A stretch of DNA of 64,000 bases, from contig NZ_ATWI01000010.1 of the NCBI RefSeq assembly GCF_000421165.1, positions 62,001 through 126,000 on the forward strand, given 5' to 3'. Position numbers and translations under genes: made by a program. The number at the start of each line of letters is the position of its first letter. The first letter of the stretch is position 1. Positions 7,374 through 16,817 of this stretch are shown here, piece by piece. The notes under the pieces were generated by a model. The model saw nothing but the letters and a program-made list of their open reading frames with translations, ran no database searches and was not told the DNA's origin. Source of the stretch: Marinobacter daepoensis DSM 16072. Lineage in GTDB: Bacteria; Pseudomonadota; Gammaproteobacteria; Pseudomonadales; Oleiphilaceae.

Positions 7374-10178
7374 GTGGCGAAGAAAAAGGCAGTGAGTCAC
7401 CGGATGAGGAACCTGCTCATCGGGTTAGGGGGGCTACTCGGGCTTTATACGCTCGCCGGGTTCCTTGTGCTGCCCTGGTGGCTGGCACGCACACTGCCCG
7501 ATCAGCTGGAGCAGCGGATGGGCTGGCACGCGGAGGTTGAGAGCATTCGCTTCAACCCTTTCGCCTTCAGCCTGGAAGCCGATACCTTCGCCGCCCGGGA
7601 TGCCGACGGCGAGCCGGTGACGTCGTTTGATCATTTGCGGGTGAATCTCAGTTTTCTGCATCTGTTTCGCGGCATTATCGGGTTTGAGGAAATCCGTCTG
7701 GTGGAGCCAGATGTGCGTGTGGACCTACTGAACGACGGCGGGATTAACTATGTGCGGGACTGGCGTGCTGCCAACCCTGAGAGCGAAGATGCGGCGGCGG
7801 AGGATGCCAGTGAGCCGGGGGATCCGCTCAAACTGTATTTTCAGCAGGTAAGCCTTGAGGGGGGCGAGCTGTTGTTCCGGGATTTCTCTCAGGAGCAGGC
7901 CGCCGAGTTCCGGGTTGCCCCACTGGATCTGACTCTCAATGATCTGGCCACCTGGCCACGGGAAGGCAGCGATAGCCAGTACTCCGTCATGGCGGCATTG
8001 GGAGACCAGGTCATTGAATGGGAGGGGGATTTAAGCATCACGCCTCTGTACTCTGCTGGCCGGCTGAAGCTGTCCGGGCTCCGCTATGACACGGCCGCCC
8101 ATTTTCTTGGGCCCTACCTGCCCTGGCAGCTGCGAGAGGGCACCGTCACTCTTGAATCGCGTTACGAACTGGCCGGGGGCGACTCGTTCGAGCTGATTAC
8201 CTCTGAGGGTCAGCTCACCGTTCAGCAACTGGCCCTGGCGTTGTCGGCACAGGATCAGGAACCGGCATTGAGCATTGATTCGGTTTCGGTTGAAGGGATT
8301 GGGTTTGATCTGACAGGTCGTGAAGCTTCCATTGGTATGGTTGCGATTGAGCAACCCTCGGTGACGGCAGTCCGCAAGGCCAACGGTGAGATTGACTGGC
8401 AAGCCTCCCTGGGCAATCGCGATGCTGTCAGTGATGAGTCGGCGCCTGAACCACAAGCCTCGGCCCCGTTCCGTTGGTCTGTTCAAGGCGTTGAGCTGAC
8501 GGGTGGCCAGGTTCGCTGGCGCGACCAGGTGCCAGATACCGAGGCTGACATAGCCCTCAATAATCTCACGGTGACGCTGGGTGGCCTGTCACACCATCTG
8601 GAGGAACCCATTTCCTACCGGGTGTCTTCCGGGTTGGCGGCGGGCGGCCGATTCTCCATGGCCGGCCAGCTGACCCCGACGCCGTTCACCTTCGAGGGTG
8701 GGTTGTCGGGCAGCGATATCCCGTTGTCTCTGGTGCAACCTTATGTTCGTGAGCAGGCCAATCTGGAACTGGTGAGCGGTCGGTTGGCACTGGATGGGAA
8801 TCTGGACCTGGACGGCCAGGACGATCCACTGACCGGGACATTCAGTGGCAGTGCTGAGATTACTGGTCTGGATACCCGGCTGTCTGGTGGTGGCGGAGAG
8901 CTGGTGTCCTGGGAACTGCTGAGACTGGCCCCTGTAGAGTTCAATCTGAACCCCGCCAGGCTGGAAATCGGCACGGTCACCCTGAACAGCCCGGTGGTGA
9001 ACGTCATCCGCGCGGCTGATGGCCTTCACAACCTGCAACAGATCGTCAACGCCAGTGGCTCATCGGTGGAATCGGAGCAAAACGCTGAACCGCCTGAGGG
9101 GGCAGACCCTGGCTTTATCTTCCGGATTGGTGAGCTGGTACTGGAGAAGGGGTCCATGGCCTATGCTGACCGGACACTGGAACCGCCGTTCAGCACGGCG
9201 TTCAATAATCTGGCCGGGACGGTGACCGGCATCAGTAATGTCCCGCCGCAGCAGGGGCAGGTGGCCATTGCCGGCCAGCTTGCGGGCGTGGCTCCGGTGC
9301 GCTTTGACGGCACCCTCGGGGCTCTTGGCACTGAGGAACCCAGCAACCTTCACCTGACAATGGAGGATCTGGCGTTGCCCGTATTGTCGCCTTACTTTGG
9401 TCGCTACCTGGGGTATTCGGTCGATAGCGGGAAGCTGGGGCTGGCCCTTGAGTATGAGATAACCGGCACCCGACTCAAAGCGTCCAATGAAGTGATTCTG
9501 GACCGCATGGAACTGGGGGCAGCCGTCGCCAGTGATCAGGCCATCAACGCGCCTGTCAAACTGGGCCTGGCTCTGCTGACGGACCGCAATGGTGTCATCG
9601 ATGTGAATTTGCCGATTCAGGGCGACCTGTCTGATCCCCAGTTCAGTGTCGGCCAGATTGTCATGCGGGCGTTTGTAAACCTGCTGATGAAGGCCGCAGC
9701 GTCCCCGTTCAGCATGCTGGGGTCGCTGGCGGAATTTGCCGGCTTTAGCAGTGAAGAGCTGGGGTATGTCAGCTTTGTGCCAGGTACGGTGCAGCTGGGG
9801 CAGGACGAAGTTGAAAAACTGTCGGCACTGGCAGCAGCGCTCCGGGACCGGCCGGAACTGTTGCTGAACATTCGCGGTGGTGTTGCTTCTGAGGCGGACG
9901 CCCTGGCTTTACTGAAAAAGCAGATGGAAGCGCGAGGCGAGGACGTGACAGGAGACGCCTGGGCGCAGGCGCAGCAGGCCTGGCGCGACGGCGAGCGGAG
10001 TCTGCCCCCTGAAGCCCTTGGCCGATTGGCCTCGGATCGTGGTGTCGCGATCCGCCGGCTGCTGGAAGAAACCCATGATGTATCTGACAAACAGCTCTTT
10101 CTGCTGGACCCTGCCCGCGATGCGCCGGTGGATGACCAGGGGAACGTGACGGTTCAGTTCACGCTGGATGTTCGCTGA
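7374..10178 (+). CDS. Large DUF748/AsmA-like envelope protein
   Basis: A 934-residue protein with a single N-terminal membrane anchor (about residues 12-36, ending FLVLPWWLA) followed by a long region rich in beta structure, with repeated hydrophobic-polar alternation. The pattern matches DUF748 proteins, relatives of AsmA that are thought to span the periplasm and act in outer-membrane or lipid homeostasis. The C-terminal ~150 residues, starting FVPGTVQLGQDEVEKL, resemble the OmpA-like tail found in this family. The start is GTG at 7374, with AGGGG a few bases upstream; no in-frame ATG fits. It is divergent from pdxH and followed closely by yfbR. Confidence 0.8.
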   Translation: MAKKKAVSHRMRNLLIGLGGLLGLYTLAGFLVLPWWLARTLPDQLEQRMGWHAEVESIRFNPFAFSLEADTFAARDADGEPVTSFDHLRVNLSFLHLFRGIIGFEEIRLVEPDVRVDLLNDGGINYVRDWRAANPESEDAAAEDASEPGDPLKLYFQQVSLEGGELLFRDFSQEQAAEFRVAPLDLTLNDLATWPREGSDSQYSVMAALGDQVIEWEGDLSITPLYSAGRLKLSGLRYDTAAHFLGPYLPWQLREGTVTLESRYELAGGDSFELITSEGQLTVQQLALALSAQDQEPALSIDSVSVEGIGFDLTGREASIGMVAIEQPSVTAVRKANGEIDWQASLGNRDAVSDESAPEPQASAPFRWSVQGVELTGGQVRWRDQVPDTEADIALNNLTVTLGGLSHHLEEPISYRVSSGLAAGGRFSMAGQLTPTPFTFEGGLSGSDIPLSLVQPYVREQANLELVSGRLALDGNLDLDGQDDPLTGTFSGSAEITGLDTRLSGGGGELVSWELLRLAPVEFNLNPARLEIGTVTLNSPVVNVIRAADGLHNLQQIVNASGSSVESEQNAEPPEGADPGFIFRIGELVLEKGSMAYADRTLEPPFSTAFNNLAGTVTGISNVPPQQGQVAIAGQLAGVAPVRFDGTLGALGTEEPSNLHLTMEDLALPVLSPYFGRYLGYSVDSGKLGLALEYEITGTRLKASNEVILDRMELGAAVASDQAINAPVKLGLALLTDRNGVIDVNLPIQGDLSDPQFSVGQIVMRAFVNLLMKAAASPFSMLGSLAEFAGFSSEELGYVSFVPGTVQLGQDEVEKLSALAAALRDRPELLLNIRGGVASEADALALLKKQMEARGEDVTGDAWAQAQQAWRDGERSLPPEALGRLASDRGVAIRRLLEETHDVSDKQLFLLDPARDAPVDDQGNVTVQFTLDVR

Positions 10179-10204
10179 ACCGTGTAAAAAGAGGCCTTGC
10201 CTGA

Positions 10205-10810
10205 ATGACTGAGACGCCACGCCGAAAAGCGAGCCATTTTTTTGCCTATGTGTCCCGGCTTCGCTGGATCAAGCGCTGGGGACTGATGCGCAATGCAATT
10301 GAAGAGAATGTGGCGACCCACTCGTGGGAAGTGGCCACCGTGGCTCATGCCCTGGCTTTGATCCGTAACCGGCACTTTTCCGGGCAGGTCAACGCCGACC
10401 GGATTGCGGCAGCGGCCCTGTACCACGATGCCACGGAGGTGATCACCGGGGATATGCCCACCCCGGTAAAATACCACTCTCAGGTGATGCGTGAAGCCTT
10501 CGGTGATATCGAGCATAAGGCGGAAGCCGAACTTCTCGCGCTGCTTCCGGAGGATCTGAGGGATGACTTTTCGGGGTATGTGCAGGCATCCCGTCTGGCC
10601 CCGGAAGAAAAGGCGCTGATCAAGGCCGCCGACCGATTGTCCGCCTGGTTCAAGTGTCGGGCGGAGCTGCGTGCGGGTAACCCGGAGTTTGGCCCGGCGG
10701 AGCAGCAGATTCGTGAACAGCTGGAGGCCGGGGCTTTGCCTGAAGTCCGTTATTTTCTGGAGGTTTTTGCCCCAGGGTACGATCAGCCTCTGGACAACCT
10801 GCTGGGCTGA
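10205..10810 (+). CDS. yfbR: 5'-deoxynucleotidase (YfbR-type HD protein)
   Basis: YfbR dephosphorylates dNMPs to deoxynucleosides in nucleotide salvage. The 201-residue protein starts with FFAYVSRLRWIKRWGLMRN, the conserved YfbR N-terminus, and carries the HD-domain metal ligands: H in ENVATHSWEVA, the HD pair in AALYHDATEVITGDMPTPVKY and a later D in IKAADRLSAW. The family motif TGDMPTPVKY is exact. It lies 26 bases after the DUF748 gene and may share its transcript. Confidence 0.93.
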   Translation: MTETPRRKASHFFAYVSRLRWIKRWGLMRNAIEENVATHSWEVATVAHALALIRNRHFSGQVNADRIAAAALYHDATEVITGDMPTPVKYHSQVMREAFGDIEHKAEAELLALLPEDLRDDFSGYVQASRLAPEEKALIKAADRLSAWFKCRAELRAGNPEFGPAEQQIREQLEAGALPEVRYFLEVFAPGYDQPLDNLLG

Positions 10811-10938
10811 GGACCGAACTGGCTCTGGTGCCGGGCGGCCCAGGGGTCCAGTGCCATAGGTTTGCCTTGGGTGGGATTCTAAAGTAGCGGTGATCAAACG
10901 TGCTGCTTAACGGAAAACCACAACAAGAGGTTCTCGCC

Positions 10939-11754
10939 ATGAAAGATCTCAAGAACAAGGTGGCTGTGGTCACGGGTGCTGGCTCTGGCATCGGTCGGGC
11001 CCTGGCCAACTCCCTGGCGGCCCGGGGGTGTCGACTGGCCCTGTCTGATGTGAATGACACCGCCCTTGCAGAAACCGCTGCGGGCCTGCCTGAGGTGGAT
11101 GTCAGAACCTATAGCCTGGATGTTTCGGATCGCGAGGCGATCTACGCCCATGCGGCGCAGGTTCGCAAGGATTTCGGCCAGGTGAATCTGGTTATCAACA
11201 ATGCCGGTGTGGCCCTGTCGGCCTCGGTTCGAGAGATGACCGACGAGGACTTTCAGTGGGTGATGGATATTGACTTCTGGGGCGTTGCCCATGGAACTAG
11301 AGCCTTTTTGCCACACCTGATTGAATCCGGAGACGGTCATGTTGTGAATGTCTCGAGCGTTTTTGGCCTGATCGGTGTGCCGAAGCAAAGTGCCTACAAC
11401 GCCGCAAAGTTTGCGGTCAGAGGGTTTACCGAATCCCTGCGCCAGGAAATGAAACTGGAAAACCTGCCTGTTCAGGTGAGTTGTGTGCACCCGGGGGGGA
11501 TTCGTACCAACATCGCCAACGCGGCCCGGATGGGCAAGTCAGAGAATGGCGAGGCCCAGCGTAAGGGCTTTGACAAGCTGGCTATGACCACGCCAGACAA
11601 AGCGGCGGACATTATTGTGAAGGGCATTTTAAAAAACGAATCCCGGATTCTCGTGGGCCCGGACGCCTGGGGCATCGACGCCATCAACCGGCTGCTGGGG
11701 TCTGCCTATCAGCCGCTGGTTGAACGTTTTTCCCGGAAGAACCTCTACGTCTGA
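10939..11754 (+). CDS. Short-chain dehydrogenase/reductase, substrate unknown
   Basis: A classical SDR of 271 residues: the cofactor loop TGAGSGIG lies at 12-19, NNAG at 87-90, catalytic serine in VNVSS near 140, and YxxxK as Y153/K157. SD33 in RLALSDVN just after the second strand suggests NAD(H) preference. The ATG at 10939 with AGAGG nine bases upstream is preferred over an upstream GTG. Marinobacter genomes carry many SDRs tied to hydrocarbon, steroid and fatty alcohol metabolism; the long C-terminal extension after residue 190 fits the 260-290-residue group acting on lipophilic substrates, but this is inference. Confidence 0.85.
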   Translation: MKDLKNKVAVVTGAGSGIGRALANSLAARGCRLALSDVNDTALAETAAGLPEVDVRTYSLDVSDREAIYAHAAQVRKDFGQVNLVINNAGVALSASVREMTDEDFQWVMDIDFWGVAHGTRAFLPHLIESGDGHVVNVSSVFGLIGVPKQSAYNAAKFAVRGFTESLRQEMKLENLPVQVSCVHPGGIRTNIANAARMGKSENGEAQRKGFDKLAMTTPDKAADIIVKGILKNESRILVGPDAWGIDAINRLLGSAYQPLVERFSRKNLYV

Positions 11755-11845
11755 GGACTCTGCCCGTGTGAGGTTTCGCTGGCTGGTTATTTTATCGCCA
11801 GCGAAGACCGACTATACTCTGCGGCCGATCCAGGGAAGAGTCCGC

Positions 11846-12952
11846 ATGAATACGTCCAAACACCCGGATCTGGGCGCGACGCTGGAGCAGAGTCGCTCAG
11901 GTCTCCGGGACAATCACCGCCGTTCACTGACCAGACTGATGTTTCTCGTGTCTGGCTGCTCACTGGCAGTCTTTGCCCTTCTTCAGGTCTTTAACGGCTA
12001 CCCCTGGCTCGCGTTGCTGGAATTGTGCGCCAGTGCCCTGCTGTTCTACGGTGTGGTCACACTGAAAACCACCCGGCATCTTCAGCAGTGGATTTACACC
12101 TATCTGGTGGCCATGTTTTCGTTTTTTATCGTCATCATGCTGTTGCCTGAGGCTTCCATTTCCGCCTTTGTCTGGGTGCTGATGATGCCTGTGCTGGCCT
12201 ACCTGCTTCTGGGAAAACGTGAAGGGATGATCCTCAGCGTGCCTTTCATGCTGGTGGGTGGGGCGGTTTACTATGTCTTTCTTGGCCACGTTGGCTCTGC
12301 GCACGTCATGATTGATCTGCTGAATATGACGCTGTGTGGGGCGTTAATGCAGGTTTTCATGCACATGTACGAAATGCGCCGGGAGGAAGCCGAACAGCGG
12401 CTGGTGGACGTGGCCCAGACCGATGCCCTGACCGGGCTGGCCAATCGCGCCAGTTTTCAGGCCACCATGGCAAGGACCATCGCTGAGTGTGAGCGCAGCG
12501 GTGCGGGGTTTGCCCTGGTGCTGATGGACATTGACCATTTCAAACTGGTGAACGATACCCTGGGGCACGATGCCGGTGACCATGTGCTGAGGAACATCGG
12601 GCTCTGCCTGACCGAGCGTCTGCGTACCACGGATTTCGTCGGGCGCCTCGGCGGGGAGGAATTCGGGCTCATACTGCGTGATGTCAAACCAGCGGATGCC
12701 TTCGAGCTGATGGAGGAACTGCGGGAACGGATTGCCCGCCGGGAACTGCAGTACGGTGAAGCCGGGATCCGCGTGACAGCATCATTTGGTATTGCCCACT
12801 GGCCCGAGCATGGGCGTGAGGCAGAAATCCTGTATCGTGTAGCGGATCGCTGTCTGTACAGTGGCAAACGCGCGGGCCGGAACCGGGTTGCTCCTGCCGC
12901 CATGGTGAATGGCGGGGAAAGCGCCGGATCTGTTGCTGGCAGTCTCGGGTGA
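11846..12952 (+). CDS. Membrane-bound diguanylate cyclase
   Basis: It should make c-di-GMP from two GTP. About six hydrophobic segments occupy roughly residues 30-180, with few charged residues, forming a membrane sensor of no recognised family. A GGDEF domain follows from about 200: the metal-site MDIDHFKLVNDT, an intact RLGGEEF active site, and an RTTD inhibitory I-site five residues before it, implying product feedback. The ATG at 11846, with GGAAGAG upstream, is preferred to an upstream in-frame start that overlaps the SDR gene. It stands alone between the SDR and the amidotransferase. Confidence 0.9.
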   Translation: MNTSKHPDLGATLEQSRSGLRDNHRRSLTRLMFLVSGCSLAVFALLQVFNGYPWLALLELCASALLFYGVVTLKTTRHLQQWIYTYLVAMFSFFIVIMLLPEASISAFVWVLMMPVLAYLLLGKREGMILSVPFMLVGGAVYYVFLGHVGSAHVMIDLLNMTLCGALMQVFMHMYEMRREEAEQRLVDVAQTDALTGLANRASFQATMARTIAECERSGAGFALVLMDIDHFKLVNDTLGHDAGDHVLRNIGLCLTERLRTTDFVGRLGGEEFGLILRDVKPADAFELMEELRERIARRELQYGEAGIRVTASFGIAHWPEHGREAEILYRVADRCLYSGKRAGRNRVAPAAMVNGGESAGSVAGSLG

Positions 12953-13005
12953 TTGCGGTATCCTGACGGAAGACACCGGAACCCTGGCTGAGGATCCTGC
13001 CAACC

Positions 13006-13779
13006 ATGTGTGAATTGCTGGCCATGAGTGCCAACACCCCGACCGACCTGTGCTTCAGTTTTACCGGCCTCACGCGACGAGGCGGGGACACCGGGCCGCA
13101 CAAAGATGGCTGGGGGGTCGCCTTTTATGAAGGTAAAGGGGTGCGCTGTTTTCACGACGCCGATGCCAGCGCCTCATCCCGCATTGCTGAAGTGGTGCAG
13201 ACCCACCCCATCAAGAGTGAAGTGGCCCTCTGCCATATCCGGCAGGCCAACGTCGGTGACATCTGCCTCGCGAATACCCATCCTTTCATTAGAGAACTCT
13301 GGGGGCGCTACTGGGTGTTTGCTCACAACGGCCAGCTCTCAGACTTTGAGGCTCCTCCGGGGTTCTACGAGGCGGTAGGCAGTACCGACAGCGAAGCGCT
13401 GTTCTGTGACATCCTTAATCACTTGCGCTGCCATTGCGACCGGGACACGCCCGAAGAAGAGGTGATTAAACGGCTGGTTGCTCTGGCCAACGCCTATGCC
13501 GGTCAGGGGGTGTTCAATCTGTTGCTCAGCAATGGCGACTGGCTGTTCACCTACTGCACGACCAAGATGGCCTGCATCACCCGTCGGGCCCCGTTTGGCC
13601 CTGCCCGTCTGAGAGACGCGGATGTGACGATCGACTTCGAACCGGAAACCACGCCAAACGATATTGTCAGTGTCATTGTGACTGAACCACTGACCAGTGA
13701 CGAAACCTGGGATATCTACCAGCCTGGTGAGTGGCGCCTCTGGCGCAAAGGGGAAGTAGTCATGAGGGGCTGCCGCTGA
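13006..13779 (+). CDS. Class II glutamine amidotransferase (YafJ-like)
   Basis: The protein (257 residues) begins MCELLAMS, so C2 becomes the N-terminal nucleophile after methionine removal, as in Ntn-type glutamine amidotransferases. Typical GATase II motifs follow: GGDTGPHKDGWGVAF, HIRQAN, NTHPF and FAHNGQLSDFE, with a later STDSEALF. It has only the glutaminase domain, as in E. coli YafJ, whose acceptor is unknown. A hairpin covers its stop codon and marks convergence with the CZB gene. Confidence 0.9.
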   Translation: MCELLAMSANTPTDLCFSFTGLTRRGGDTGPHKDGWGVAFYEGKGVRCFHDADASASSRIAEVVQTHPIKSEVALCHIRQANVGDICLANTHPFIRELWGRYWVFAHNGQLSDFEAPPGFYEAVGSTDSEALFCDILNHLRCHCDRDTPEEEVIKRLVALANAYAGQGVFNLLLSNGDWLFTYCTTKMACITRRAPFGPARLRDADVTIDFEPETTPNDIVSVIVTEPLTSDETWDIYQPGEWRLWRKGEVVMRGCR

Positions 13780-13790
13780 CGCGCAGCCCC
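13766..13790. terminator. Hairpin at the end of the amidotransferase gene
   Basis: GGGGCTGC and GCAGCCCC form a perfect 8-base-pair stem with a 9-base loop that contains the stop codon. No T-run follows. It lies between two converging genes and probably serves as a weak bidirectional end signal. Confidence 0.5.
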
Positions 13791-13798
13791 GGCGGGGA

Positions 13799-14269
13799 TC
13801 AGGCAGAGACGTAGTAGAGCCTGGTCACGTCTTCCTCTTCGAGCGCCAGCACCTCGGTTTCCAGCCTCTCAAGGTGAGCCAGGATGATCGTTGAGGTGTG
13901 CTCCAGCTCCTTGAACAGGCTTCGTGCCGTGTTCAGATCGGCTTCCTGGTTTTTCTTTCGCCCCAGTAGCTTGGCGAAAAAACCGGCCTTCGCATCATCC
14001 TCATTCTTGAACAGCAGTTTGAAGATCTGCATGTAGGTGTCGTGTAAATCCAGGTGAGGTTGTTCGATCTTCTGATAGGACGGCAGTGATTTCAGCCCTT
14101 GTCCCGGGCCGTAGTACCATTTCCCGAATTTACAGTCGGTACCCAGTACCGGGACATGCTCCTTGAGCATGTCCATGCCTTCGATCAGGGCGCTGGCGTA
14201 CCGCACCCAACGAACGTGGCCCTGTTTGGCGGAGCGTAGCTCCTGAACGATTACCGCTTTTTGAGTCAT
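13799..14269 (-). CDS. Stand-alone CZB (chemoreceptor zinc-binding) domain protein
   Basis: The CZB domain binds zinc with a His3Cys set and normally sits at the end of chemoreceptors or diguanylate cyclases, where it senses zinc or hypochlorous acid. Here it makes up nearly the whole 156-residue protein: HVRWVRYASAL supplies the first histidine, CKFGKWYYGPG the cysteine, and HLDLHDTYMQIF the last two histidines. There is no methyl-accepting or GGDEF domain. The ATG giving MTQKAVIVQEL was chosen, though another ATG six codons upstream is possible. It may act in trans on chemoreceptors or cyclases, which are abundant in this window. Confidence 0.85.
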   Translation of the reverse strand: MTQKAVIVQELRSAKQGHVRWVRYASALIEGMDMLKEHVPVLGTDCKFGKWYYGPGQGLKSLPSYQKIEQPHLDLHDTYMQIFKLLFKNEDDAKAGFFAKLLGRKKNQEADLNTARSLFKELEHTSTIILAHLERLETEVLALEEEDVTRLYYVSA

Positions 14270-14426
14270 CTTGTTATTCCGGATCATTTCCTTTGAAGCC
14301 CCGTGAGGCACATAAGCAGACGCTGGTCCTTAAAGCTCTCAGCATCAGGACGATAGCCAGAGAAAGAGCGAGGCTCAAGAGGACGTTACGTTTGCTTACG
14401 AATTGACCGGATGGAATGACATCGTT

Positions 14427-14474
14427 CCGGGCACAACGCGTCCTGAACCAGAAAACAGGTCGGTTGGTGCCCGG
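14427..14474 (-). terminator. Hairpin downstream of the ferritin-like hydrolase gene
   Basis: CCGGGCAC and GTGCCCGG form a perfect 8-base-pair stem, with a smaller CCTG/CAGG pair inside the loop, 12 bases past the stop codon of the minus-strand gene. There is no U-tract, so it may be a processing or Rho-associated end. Confidence 0.45.
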
Positions 14475-14485
14475 GCCCGGAAACC

Positions 14486-15379
14486 TTACTGCAGGGTGCG
14501 GCGATTTCCGTTCTTATATTGGGGCGCGATGTAATCCTGGATCTGTTCCTTGAAGCGGCCGATCAGTTCGCTGTTGTCTTTATCCCAGGGATGGAAGCCC
14601 GGTTTGAAATACTCGAACCAGGTTGGAATCAGGCTGGAAAAGGCACCGTTCTTCCCCCAGAAATACCAAAGCCCCCTGGCGCTTTCCCTGAGGGAGAAAT
14701 GGCGGCGGTCTTTCAGCGCCATGCGGCCGGTGTACCAGGTGCTGACAATACCCAGTACCGCAGTGCTCAAGACCTGATAAACGGCGCGTTCTGTGTAGGT
14801 GCCGCCGGCCTGAAGGAAGACGTCGTAGGCAACGGCTTTGTGTTCCGTTTCCTCAATGGCGTGCCAGACCCAGAGTGGACGCATGCTTTCATGCATGTCA
14901 TCCCGGACGTCGTCCCGCTCCAACAACATGTCAGCCATCATCGCGGTGATGTGTTCCAGAGCGCAGGTGATGGCCAGTTGGTGGCGCTTGGGCAGTTTGC
15001 GGGCGACATCCAGAAGGACTTTCAGGTCCCGCTCCATTTCCTCGACCGGCATACCCTGATCCCGCACGTGCTGGTTCATGGCAATGTGTTCCAGCGAGTG
15101 CATGGCTTCCTGACCGATGAAACCACGGACTTCGTCTTTCAGCTTCTTGTCCTGAATCTGGTCGCGGAAGGCCCGGACCGAGTCCACGAAAAACTGTTCG
15201 CCCTCCGGGAACAGTACCGACAGAGCGTTCATGGTATGGCTGACCAGGTAGTTGTTATTGAGCCAGTATCTGGGGACCTGTTCTCCAAACTCGAAGCCCA
15301 TACGCTGTGGCTTGATGGAGACATTGTCCGGGGTGTGGGAGGCCTTGGACGATTTGTTGGGTTGTGTGTTCGTCAGCAT
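14486..15379 (-). CDS. Predicted metal-dependent hydrolase, ferritin-like (PF10118 type)
   Basis: This 297-residue cytoplasmic protein shows the carboxylate-histidine motifs of a four-helix diiron-like bundle: GQEAMHSLEH (about residue 88), ALEHITAMMAD (about 140) and WHAIEETEHKAVAYD (about 173). These match COG3687/PF10118, annotated as metal-dependent hydrolases but structurally like ferritin-type oxygenases. The function is not established. The gene is divergent from an AraC-type regulator, a common arrangement for this family, which suggests that the regulator controls it. Confidence 0.85.
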   Translation of the reverse strand: MLTNTQPNKSSKASHTPDNVSIKPQRMGFEFGEQVPRYWLNNNYLVSHTMNALSVLFPEGEQFFVDSVRAFRDQIQDKKLKDEVRGFIGQEAMHSLEHIAMNQHVRDQGMPVEEMERDLKVLLDVARKLPKRHQLAITCALEHITAMMADMLLERDDVRDDMHESMRPLWVWHAIEETEHKAVAYDVFLQAGGTYTERAVYQVLSTAVLGIVSTWYTGRMALKDRRHFSLRESARGLWYFWGKNGAFSSLIPTWFEYFKPGFHPWDKDNSELIGRFKEQIQDYIAPQYKNGNRRTLQ

Positions 15380-15598
15380 GCTAATACTCCTCTGCGATGG
15401 AACGCTTTGGCTGATGTCATGGAGCTAGTGTGAGGAAGTCAAACCGAACCCGGAAGGCGCGAACGGGACGGCCATCGTCCACAATGGGCCAGAGGATTGG
15501 CCGGGGCGACAGTCGGGCCAGGGTGAGCAGTCCCACTGTTGCTGGGGCTGGCTTCTGATAGAGTCAGAGAGTCGATAAATCTCAAACAGGGACACTCT

Positions 15599-16708
15599 AT
15601 GGTTGCAACCGGCGGCACAGGCAATGAGCGGCAGATGCTGGGCCTGTTTCTTGTACCCGGTGTGTACATGCGGGTGCTGGCTGAAACCGTGCGGCAGCTG
15701 GGGCACAACGACCGGCTGCTTTATCAGGGGCTGGACTTCTCACCGGACGACCTCAAGGCCAATGACAGCCGGATTTTCGTGACCGATGCCATTGTCATGG
15801 CTCAGCGGGCTCTGGAGTTGGCAGGCAAAGACGGCCTTAGCTTTCTGCTGGCCCGGGAGCTAAGGCTTACCATCCATGGCACGCTGGGGTTTGCCGCGCT
15901 CACCAGTCCTACATTTGAAGGCGCACTGGATTCTGTCCGTCGGTACATGCAGCTTCGGGCACCGTTCCTGAGTATGAAGCAGTCCCTCGCGGGAGACCGG
16001 GTTCTGGTCCAGCTGTGTACCGAATTCGATGTGCCCCGGCTATACGAGTTTCTTGCAGAGACGGTGAGTGCCACGTTGATTTTACTGACCGAGCAGTTGC
16101 TGGACCGGGCTGATGCGGAGCAAAACGGCTTTGCGCTTGAGGGCGGTAAGCTCCCCGGAGTGTCGGTGTGTCTTCGAGGCCCTGAACCTTCATACTATCG
16201 CCGATTCGCGGCCCAGTTGCCGGTGCGCTTTGAGTACGGCCAGGCGGAGGAGATGCTGATCTTTCCCCGCAAGCTGCTGGATGTCCGCATGCGTCTGGCG
16301 GATGCCGAGGCCTCCCGGATGGCCCGGGATCAGTGTGAGTTTGAGTTGCAGAAAGCGCTCAGGGAGCAGGGTGATATTGCGCTGGCGATTCGTAACATGC
16401 TGAGGATGATGCCGGGTCCTCTACCCTCTCTGGAAGTGATGGCCGAGCGCTTCTGTGTTTCCTCCCGGACACTCAAACGTCGGCTGGCAGACCGGGGCAC
16501 CAGTTATCGTGAGATCGTTGAGGCGGTCCTGAAGGACCGTGCAATTCAGTTGCTGCGCTATACCAATCAGTCGGTCAGCGAGATTGCCTATGAACTGGGT
16601 TACGCAGACCTGTCCAATTTCAGCCGGGCGTTCCGCAAGTGGACAGGAAAGTCAGCCAGTGAGTTTCGTGAGGGTGGCCCAGATCCGGCACCTGAGGTGG
16701 GGCCCTGA
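15599..16708 (+). CDS. AraC-family transcriptional regulator
   Basis: A 369-residue regulator. Residues ~25-210 resemble the arabinose-binding-like ligand domain PF12625 (OruR/ArgR-like group), and the last ~100 residues hold the two helix-turn-helix units: LEVMAERFCVSSRTLKRRLA and VSEIAYELGYADLSNFSRAFRKWTG. The ATG at 15599 with AGGGA six bases upstream is preferred over an upstream start 20 codons away. It is divergent from the ferritin-like hydrolase gene with a ~220-base shared control region, and is likely its activator. Confidence 0.9.
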   Translation: MVATGGTGNERQMLGLFLVPGVYMRVLAETVRQLGHNDRLLYQGLDFSPDDLKANDSRIFVTDAIVMAQRALELAGKDGLSFLLARELRLTIHGTLGFAALTSPTFEGALDSVRRYMQLRAPFLSMKQSLAGDRVLVQLCTEFDVPRLYEFLAETVSATLILLTEQLLDRADAEQNGFALEGGKLPGVSVCLRGPEPSYYRRFAAQLPVRFEYGQAEEMLIFPRKLLDVRMRLADAEASRMARDQCEFELQKALREQGDIALAIRNMLRMMPGPLPSLEVMAERFCVSSRTLKRRLADRGTSYREIVEAVLKDRAIQLLRYTNQSVSEIAYELGYADLSNFSRAFRKWTGKSASEFREGGPDPAPEVGP

Positions 16709-16817
16709 CTGCCCGGATTGTGATTTTCAGCAGCGCCCCCATAGTGTCCCTATCAAAGGCGCGTCCCGGAGTGGGCTGCCCGGAACATCTCCATTGTCTA
16801 ACCTGACGGGAATCGCT

